A DNA stretch of 64,000 nt, taken from positions 3,782,118 through 3,846,117 of the forward strand of contig NC_016627.1 of assembly GCF_000237085.1 (NCBI RefSeq), in the 5' to 3' direction. The translations under genes and the position numbers were made by a program. The DNA comes from Acetivibrio clariflavus DSM 19732 (lineage in GTDB: Bacteria; Bacillota; Clostridia; Acetivibrionales; Acetivibrionaceae). Below are positions 58,696 through 64,000 of this stretch, in pieces; positions within the stretch are counted from its first letter, which is position 1; each line of letters starts with the position of its first letter. The notes beneath the pieces were generated by a model. It saw nothing but the letters and a program-made list of their open reading frames with translations, ran no database searches and was not told the DNA's origin.

Positions 58696-60651
58696 ATGAG
58701 AAAAATAATATTTCCTATAATTGTTTTATTTTCACTACTTTCAATCATCCCCGTTTTTGCCGATAACAATAACCTTGTGCAAAATTTCGGGTTCGAACAA
58801 GGTTATCTGGATAAATGGAATAAACAAGCTTATACAACCACCGATGGAGTGACAGAATTTTTTATTGATGATACTGTCTCTCACTCCGGTAGCAAGAGTG
58901 CTTGTATTATAAACTACTCTCCAAATCATTCAAGATTTAATCAGGAAATTAAAGTAAAAGGCAATTCCTATTATAAATTATCCTGTTGGGTTAAAACCGA
59001 GAATGTAGGTTCGGATTATACTGGAGCAAATATAACTGTTGAAGATATTCTCAGCATCTCCAAACATATTCAGGGTACAAATGATTGGCAATATATTGAA
59101 CTTTACGGCCGCACTAAAAAAAATCAGAAAAGCTTTGTATTATCCTTAGCCCTCGGTTCTTACGGCAATGTAAATACTGGCAAGGTATGGTTCGATGACG
59201 TAGTTGTGGAAAAAATAGACAAAGTTCCTTCCAACGTTGAAGTTGCAAACTTATATGCGGAAGATACTCCAACAAATACTGACAATTTACCGAGAAGTAA
59301 AAATATCTCTTTTATGATACCTTATTCAATACTGTTTTTTGTTGTTGCTATTTTACTCATAGTTCTTGCAAAAAAAGAAATATTAAAACTAAAACCGGGA
59401 TATGAAAAAGCATTTCTTGGTACAGCCCTTTTGATAGGTCTGGTAGTAAGGCTGATATATGCAGCAAAAATAGAAGGTTTCAGTGTGGACATAGGCTGTT
59501 TTAAAGCCTGGTCCATGGCAGCTTCCGGTACAAACGGAATATCAACGTTTTATACAAGAGGAATGTTCTGCGACTATCCGCCTTTTTATATACTTGTTCT
59601 CGCACTTGTAGGCTGGATTTCAAACTTGTTTAACCTTACTTCCAATCCTGATGCACATCTTATAATGATTAAATTACCGGCTATTATTGCGGATGTTGTT
59701 ACAGCTTATTTAATTTACAAGCTTGCTGTGAAAAAATTCAATAGTACTGCAAGTTGTATTCTGTCAATACTGTATATATTCAACCCAGCTGTATTTTTGA
59801 ATTCAACCCTTTGGGGACAGGTAGATTCCTTCTTTACAATGATCCTTTTATTCGGACTAATATTAATTTTAGAAGGAAAACTTACTTATGCTACCATCCT
59901 GTTTACCATTGCTGTTCTAATGAAACCTCAGGGAATAATATTCCTTCCTGTAATAGGTTACGAACTTATTATTGACCTTATTAAGACAAAAAAATTAAAA
60001 AATATTGGCCTTTCAGCGCTATTTGCTGCCATAACCACAGCTGTAATTGTAATTCCTTTTTCACCCGGACAAGCTCCGGATTGGATTATAAATTTATATA
60101 TAAACACTGCTGAAGGCTATAAATATGCTTCAATGAATGCTTATAATCTGTTCAGTTTACTTGGCGCCAATGCAAAACCTGATAGTGAAACACTCTTTAT
60201 ATTAAGCTATTACTCATGGGGTATGTTATTTATAGTGTTAACGTCTCTGTTTACAGGATTCTTATATTTTTCTAACTATATAAAGCACAAGCAGTCTGCT
60301 CAAAATATTGCACCTATCGCGATGCTGGTGCAAATGACAGGTGTATTTGTTCTCTCCACCAGAATGCATGAGAGATATCTCTTCCCTGCCATGGCTTTTG
60401 CCTTGCTTTGTTATATCTTTTATAAAGATATAGGTTATCTCCTTATTTTTGGCGGAGTAAGTGCCACAGTTTTTGTTAATACTTATGATGTTCTGGTAAG
60501 AATGTTTTTGACTGAATATCCGTATATTCCGGCAGATGATACTGTGCTTTTCATAGGTTCCCTTGTAAATGTAATAGTATTGTTGTTCTTATGTATTGTC
60601 TCTATTCAGACAGTGGTAAGAAAAAAAACAATACCTCTGGATTTAAAATAA
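58696..60651 (+). CDS. Lectin-like domain fused to a Gpi18-like membrane glycosyltransferase
   Basis: 651 residues. Signal peptide 1-22, then the shared lectin-like domain (about 25-180, with SPNHSRFNQEIKVKGNSYY and GSYGNVNTGKVWFDDVVVEK). A first membrane helix (about 205-225) leads to a ten-or-more-helix transferase (about 245-640) of the Gpi18/COG5542 mannosyltransferase type: GFSVDIGCFKAWSMAA, YTRGMFCDYPPFYILVLAL, FNPAVFLNSTLWGQVDSFFT, VLMKPQGIIFLPVIGYEL, TRMHERYLFPAMAFALL. It likely uses a lipid-linked sugar on the outer face. GGAGG precedes the ATG. Next gene 26 nt on. Confidence 0.85.
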   Translation: MRKIIFPIIVLFSLLSIIPVFADNNNLVQNFGFEQGYLDKWNKQAYTTTDGVTEFFIDDTVSHSGSKSACIINYSPNHSRFNQEIKVKGNSYYKLSCWVKTENVGSDYTGANITVEDILSISKHIQGTNDWQYIELYGRTKKNQKSFVLSLALGSYGNVNTGKVWFDDVVVEKIDKVPSNVEVANLYAEDTPTNTDNLPRSKNISFMIPYSILFFVVAILLIVLAKKEILKLKPGYEKAFLGTALLIGLVVRLIYAAKIEGFSVDIGCFKAWSMAASGTNGISTFYTRGMFCDYPPFYILVLALVGWISNLFNLTSNPDAHLIMIKLPAIIADVVTAYLIYKLAVKKFNSTASCILSILYIFNPAVFLNSTLWGQVDSFFTMILLFGLILILEGKLTYATILFTIAVLMKPQGIIFLPVIGYELIIDLIKTKKLKNIGLSALFAAITTAVIVIPFSPGQAPDWIINLYINTAEGYKYASMNAYNLFSLLGANAKPDSETLFILSYYSWGMLFIVLTSLFTGFLYFSNYIKHKQSAQNIAPIAMLVQMTGVFVLSTRMHERYLFPAMAFALLCYIFYKDIGYLLIFGGVSATVFVNTYDVLVRMFLTEYPYIPADDTVLFIGSLVNVIVLLFLCIVSIQTVVRKKTIPLDLK

Positions 60652-60677
60652 GATTATTTGAGGGAGGCGTTTTCAGC

Positions 60678-63548
60678 GTGTCAAAGAAGCTGTCAGGTAT
60701 CTGCTTTTTATTTATGCTGATAATATTTATATCACCACTGAACTCCTTTGGTGCAAATGGAAACCTAGCACAGAATCCCGGATTTGAAGAAGGCACAATA
60801 GAAGACGGATTATCTTGGACTTATGACTGTTGGGATAAAACCGAGGGCGTTACACAGTTCTTGCTGGATGAAAACCAATCACATAGCGGTTCTAAAAGCG
60901 CCTTGATCATAAATAATTCTCCAAACGATTCGAGATTTAAACAGACAATTAAAGTAAAACCCAATACCTATTACAGAATGTCCTGTTGGATTAAGACTCA
61001 AAACGTAGGCTCTGAAAACAAAGGTGCCAACCTTTCCATTGATAACTCCCTTGATACGTCAAAGGACATTAAAGGTACAAGCGAACACTGGGAATACGTG
61101 GAACTTTACGGAAAGACAAGTCCTAACCAGGAAAGTCTTACTCTTACAATAGGCATTGGGGGATATGGAAGTACAAATACAGGTAAGGCATGGTTTGACA
61201 GTATTGAAGTCGTCGAGCTTGACAGTATGCCTCCCGGCAAAACAGCCGTGAACATGGATCCAAACTGGAATGCGGAACAAGATCAAAGCAATACAGTAAT
61301 GATTAATCCTTTCTTGCTTGCATTCATTGTTATAATGGCGTGGTTAACAATATCGGCCTTTTTTATTGTATATAAATATAAACCTGGCAAAAAAAACTCT
61401 TCGCCTGTCGGCACAAAAGGAATTTCCGCAAATACTCAACCAATTAAAGTAACAAAAGTAAGCTTAGATAAAAAAGATTTTATAATTATGGCTTCAATGT
61501 CTCTTATATATCTTTTGGTTGCGTTATTCAATTTAGGAGACCTTAAAGCGCCTACCACATCCTGGATTCCTGCTGAATCAGGTGAAAACTTTGTTGTTGA
61601 TTTGGGAAGAGATGTAACCCTTTCACGAATTTATTTTTACTTAGGGTTGGGAAAAGACAAGAACATCCGTGGAGACTACAGGATTGAATACTATGATGAA
61701 GAAACAGGGTTTACACATCTTGCGGCCTTCTCCAAGGAAGATATATTTATATGGAAATATATTGATACTGCCCCTGTCAGAACAAGAAAACTGAAATTCA
61801 TAGTTGATATCCCTGGCGGAGCCCTTAACGAAATAGGCATTATGGAATATGGAGCTACTAAACCCTTAGATGGAATTGCAATAGTTGAAACAAACACCAG
61901 TGAAAAAAGTACAGGAAGTATCGAAAACCTTTTTGATGAACAAGACCTTGTAGTTTTCAAACCTTCCTATAAAAACGGTATGTACTTTGACGAAGTTTAT
62001 CACGCACGGACTGCTTACGAGCATATAAACAAAATGGAACCTTATGAAACAACCCATCCTCCATTGGGCAAGGTTATTATGTCCCTGGGTATACTTGTTT
62101 TTGGAATGGTGCCTTTCGGTTGGAGAATAATGGGGACCTTATTTGGAGTTGCAATGATTCCTGCGATGTATGCCTTTGGCAAAAAAGTATTCCAAAAGAG
62201 ATTTTATGCCTTTTGCGCGGCATTTCTCATGATGTTTGAATTTATGCATTTCAGCCAGACAAGGATTGCTACCATAGACAGCTATGTTACATTCTTTATT
62301 ATACTTATGTATTATTACATGTATGACTACTTTATAAACAAATCCTATGTTCTTGGCTTTAGACAATCGTTAAAACCACTGTTTTTTAGTGGCTTGTTTT
62401 TCGGTCTGGGGATTGCAAGCAAGTGGATAGCCTTTTATGGTGCTGCCGGCCTTGCATTGTTGTTCTTTGTCACAAAAATAAATGAATACAATGATTACAA
62501 AAAATTAATTGCCAAAAATCCGCCCAAAGACTCCTGGGCCTATCGTTTCTATCCTCTATATATAAACTCAACCTTTTTATACTGTATATTTGCCTTTATT
62601 CTAATGCCATTAATTATATATATTATGTCTTATATTCCCTGGATGCAGGTTCCCGGTGAAGGCCACGGACTTAGCCTCTTTTATAAAAATTCACTGGACA
62701 TGTTTGACTATCATGCCAACCTGGTAGACAGCCATCCTTATCAGTCGGCATGGTGGGAATGGCCTATTATGGTAAAACCCATGGCTTTCTATTTCGGAAG
62801 CGATCTTGGTCCAAATATGGCTTCAAAAATTTTCACAATGGGCAATCCAGCCATCTGGTGGACTGGAATTTTAGTATTTGGCATTTTTACAGTCTTTGCC
62901 CTTTCAAAAGTAAAAAAATATTTTGTCCCCATATTTGCTGTATCGGCTATTGCTTTTGTATATATGGTTTTCCCAAGCTCTATTGCCGAGGTTATTAATT
63001 CATCGAAATTGGAAATATGGTCTTTGATCATTTGTGCTGTTGTTTTATTACTGTTACTTGTATTCTTTAAATTTGATAAAAAACAGTTACTGGCTTCATT
63101 TGCCTCTTATGCAGTTTTTGTAATTACAGTATTAGCCTTCTACGGTGCGGAAAGAGATACAAGCTTTTACAAGCAATTTGATACCCGGCTGGCAATTTTG
63201 ATTTTTCTGGCCATATGTATTTCCATACTGCTTAGAGGAATATACAAATACGACCGAAAACTTCTTCTGATAATGACAGCAATGGTATTCCAATATATAC
63301 CGTGGATATTTGTCACAAGGTCAACTTACATCTATCACTATTTTTCTATTGTACCGTTTTTAATACTTTCAATAGTTTATATAATTAAGATTTTTGTCGA
63401 TAATTACCCTAAAGGGAAGTTTTTAACCTATATTTACTTAGGATTGGTATTTGCACTGTTTATTCTTTTTTATCCGGGGCTATCAGGACTTGAAGTTCCT
63501 GTTAAATATATGGAAAATATGAAATGGTTCAATACTTGGTATTTTTAA
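60678..63548 (+). CDS. Lectin-like domain fused to a PMT-type (GT39) glycosyltransferase
   Basis: 956 residues. Signal peptide 1-28, then the shared lectin-like domain (about 30-190, SPNDSRFKQTIKVKPNTYY), a membrane helix (about 215-240), a discoidin-like extracellular segment (about 270-385: TSWIPAESGENFVVDLGRDV), and a protein-mannosyltransferase-type part (about 405-950) with YFDEVYHARTAYEH, ETTHPPLGKVIMSLG, FGWRIMGTLFGV and SQTRIATIDSYVTFF. PMT enzymes transfer sugars from polyprenyl phosphate to Ser/Thr or other acceptors. The start is a GTG with GGGAGG ten nt upstream. An ATG far upstream (60591) overlaps the previous gene. Confidence 0.87.
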   Translation: MSKKLSGICFLFMLIIFISPLNSFGANGNLAQNPGFEEGTIEDGLSWTYDCWDKTEGVTQFLLDENQSHSGSKSALIINNSPNDSRFKQTIKVKPNTYYRMSCWIKTQNVGSENKGANLSIDNSLDTSKDIKGTSEHWEYVELYGKTSPNQESLTLTIGIGGYGSTNTGKAWFDSIEVVELDSMPPGKTAVNMDPNWNAEQDQSNTVMINPFLLAFIVIMAWLTISAFFIVYKYKPGKKNSSPVGTKGISANTQPIKVTKVSLDKKDFIIMASMSLIYLLVALFNLGDLKAPTTSWIPAESGENFVVDLGRDVTLSRIYFYLGLGKDKNIRGDYRIEYYDEETGFTHLAAFSKEDIFIWKYIDTAPVRTRKLKFIVDIPGGALNEIGIMEYGATKPLDGIAIVETNTSEKSTGSIENLFDEQDLVVFKPSYKNGMYFDEVYHARTAYEHINKMEPYETTHPPLGKVIMSLGILVFGMVPFGWRIMGTLFGVAMIPAMYAFGKKVFQKRFYAFCAAFLMMFEFMHFSQTRIATIDSYVTFFIILMYYYMYDYFINKSYVLGFRQSLKPLFFSGLFFGLGIASKWIAFYGAAGLALLFFVTKINEYNDYKKLIAKNPPKDSWAYRFYPLYINSTFLYCIFAFILMPLIIYIMSYIPWMQVPGEGHGLSLFYKNSLDMFDYHANLVDSHPYQSAWWEWPIMVKPMAFYFGSDLGPNMASKIFTMGNPAIWWTGILVFGIFTVFALSKVKKYFVPIFAVSAIAFVYMVFPSSIAEVINSSKLEIWSLIICAVVLLLLLVFFKFDKKQLLASFASYAVFVITVLAFYGAERDTSFYKQFDTRLAILIFLAICISILLRGIYKYDRKLLLIMTAMVFQYIPWIFVTRSTYIYHYFSIVPFLILSIVYIIKIFVDNYPKGKFLTYIYLGLVFALFILFYPGLSGLEVPVKYMENMKWFNTWYF

Positions 63549-63570
63549 TAAAATTTTAGGAGGAAAATTT

Positions 63571-64000
63571 ATGTCAGAAAAAATAGTTTGCTCAGTTGTA
63601 GTACCGCTCTACAATGAAGAAGAAGTTATTCTTGAAACTTATAACCGTCTGAAAAAAGTTATGGACTCTCTAAATGAGACCTATGAAATAATTTTTGTAA
63701 ACGATGGAAGCAAGGATAAGACAGCTCAAATAGCTAACGAAATCTGTAACAAGGACAAAACAGTTAAATTAGTAGATTTCGCCAGAAACTTCGGACATCA
63801 GACAGCCATTACTGCAGGTATGGACTTTTCGGAAGGTGAGTGTGTTGTAGTTATTGATGCCGATTTACAAGACCCTCCGGAATTGATACCAAAAATGATG
63901 GAAAAATGGCGTGAGGGATATGATGTTGTATACGGTAAAAGAGCTAGCAGAAAAGGCGAAACTTTCTTTAAAAAGTTTACTGCAAAAGTCTTCTATCGAT
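63571..64000 (+). CDS. GT2 polyprenyl-phosphate sugar transferase (partial)
   Basis: The first 143 codons of a GT-A transferase, cut by the window end. It has VVVPLYNEEEVILETYNRL, EIIFVNDGSKDKTAQIA, FARNFGHQTAITAGMD and VIDADLQDPPELIPKMM, the signature of GtrB/dolichol-phosphate-mannose-synthase-like enzymes that charge polyprenyl phosphate with a sugar from UDP or GDP. AGGAGG precedes the ATG, 22 nt after the PMT gene. It would supply the donor for the two membrane transferases. Confidence 0.9.
   Translation, partial: MSEKIVCSVVVPLYNEEEVILETYNRLKKVMDSLNETYEIIFVNDGSKDKTAQIANEICNKDKTVKLVDFARNFGHQTAITAGMDFSEGECVVVIDADLQDPPELIPKMMEKWREGYDVVYGKRASRKGETFFKKFTAKVFYR

Overview
The window is low-G+C Firmicutes DNA. 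Three secreted glycoside hydrolases end in type I dockerins (GH18, GH9-CBM3c, GH9), and a fourth secreted protein carries three S-layer homology repeats. Together with a B12-dependent ribonucleotide reductase and a 16S-tRNAAla-23S-5S-tRNAAsn operon, this points to an anaerobic, cellulosome-forming clostridium of the Acetivibrio (Clostridium thermocellum / Hungateiclostridium) group. I infer the genus from domain content only and do not name a species.

Layout. 0-2.7 kb: a small unknown gene, a decayed EF-Tu-C-terminal-domain-like gene and an IS110-family element with a long non-coding end. 2.7-13.4 kb: a DUF255 thioredoxin-like protein, a dockerin chitinase, a DinG/XPD-type helicase with an N-terminal nuclease-like domain, a DUF1540 peptide, a cadC-cadA type metal-efflux operon with a visible operator, and a GH1 glycosidase. 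13.7-25 kb: a GGDEF/HD-GYP c-di-GMP protein, a fucose-isomerase-family enzyme, an SLH-anchored GHL10 hydrolase, an RCC1/beta-helix surface protein, and small redox and membrane genes (EFR1 ferredoxin, YccF, YjbQ). 25-30.2 kb: two divergent dockerin GH9 genes with a ComFB-family gene between them. 30-41 kb: membrane and unknown proteins (YibE/F, MFS, DUF1835/3658, DUF2461), nrdJ behind a tandem NrdR-box pair, and a DUF4015 lipoprotein. 41.6-47.4 kb: a complete rRNA operon on the minus strand, with a long insertion in helix 6 of 16S and another in helix 45 of 23S. 47.5-52.5 kb: a minus-strand cluster of a 2-hydroxyacyl-CoA-dehydratase-like protein and its activase, queC-queD-queE, and two overlapping family-4 uracil-DNA glycosylase paralogues, one without any cysteine. 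52.8-57.5 kb: a YdjM-like protein, an LCP protein, dapL and dapF. 57.7-64 kb: a plus-strand operon of three proteins that share the same N-terminal lectin-like domain. The domain stands alone on a membrane anchor in the first, is fused to a Gpi18-like transferase in the second and to a PMT-type transferase in the third. A polyprenyl-phosphate GT2 enzyme follows and runs off the window.

How the parts fit. The dockerin enzymes, SLH hydrolase, GH1 and fucose isomerase serve polysaccharide use. The last operon looks like a lipid-linked-sugar glycosylation system acting at the outer membrane face, possibly on secreted cell-surface or cellulosomal proteins (inference). dapL/dapF supply meso-diaminopimelate, and queCDE make the preQ0 precursor of queuosine. 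The most notable items are the rRNA insertions, the lectin-transferase operon, the cysteine-free UDG paralogue, the NrdR boxes and an inverted repeat shared upstream of two glycoside-hydrolase genes.
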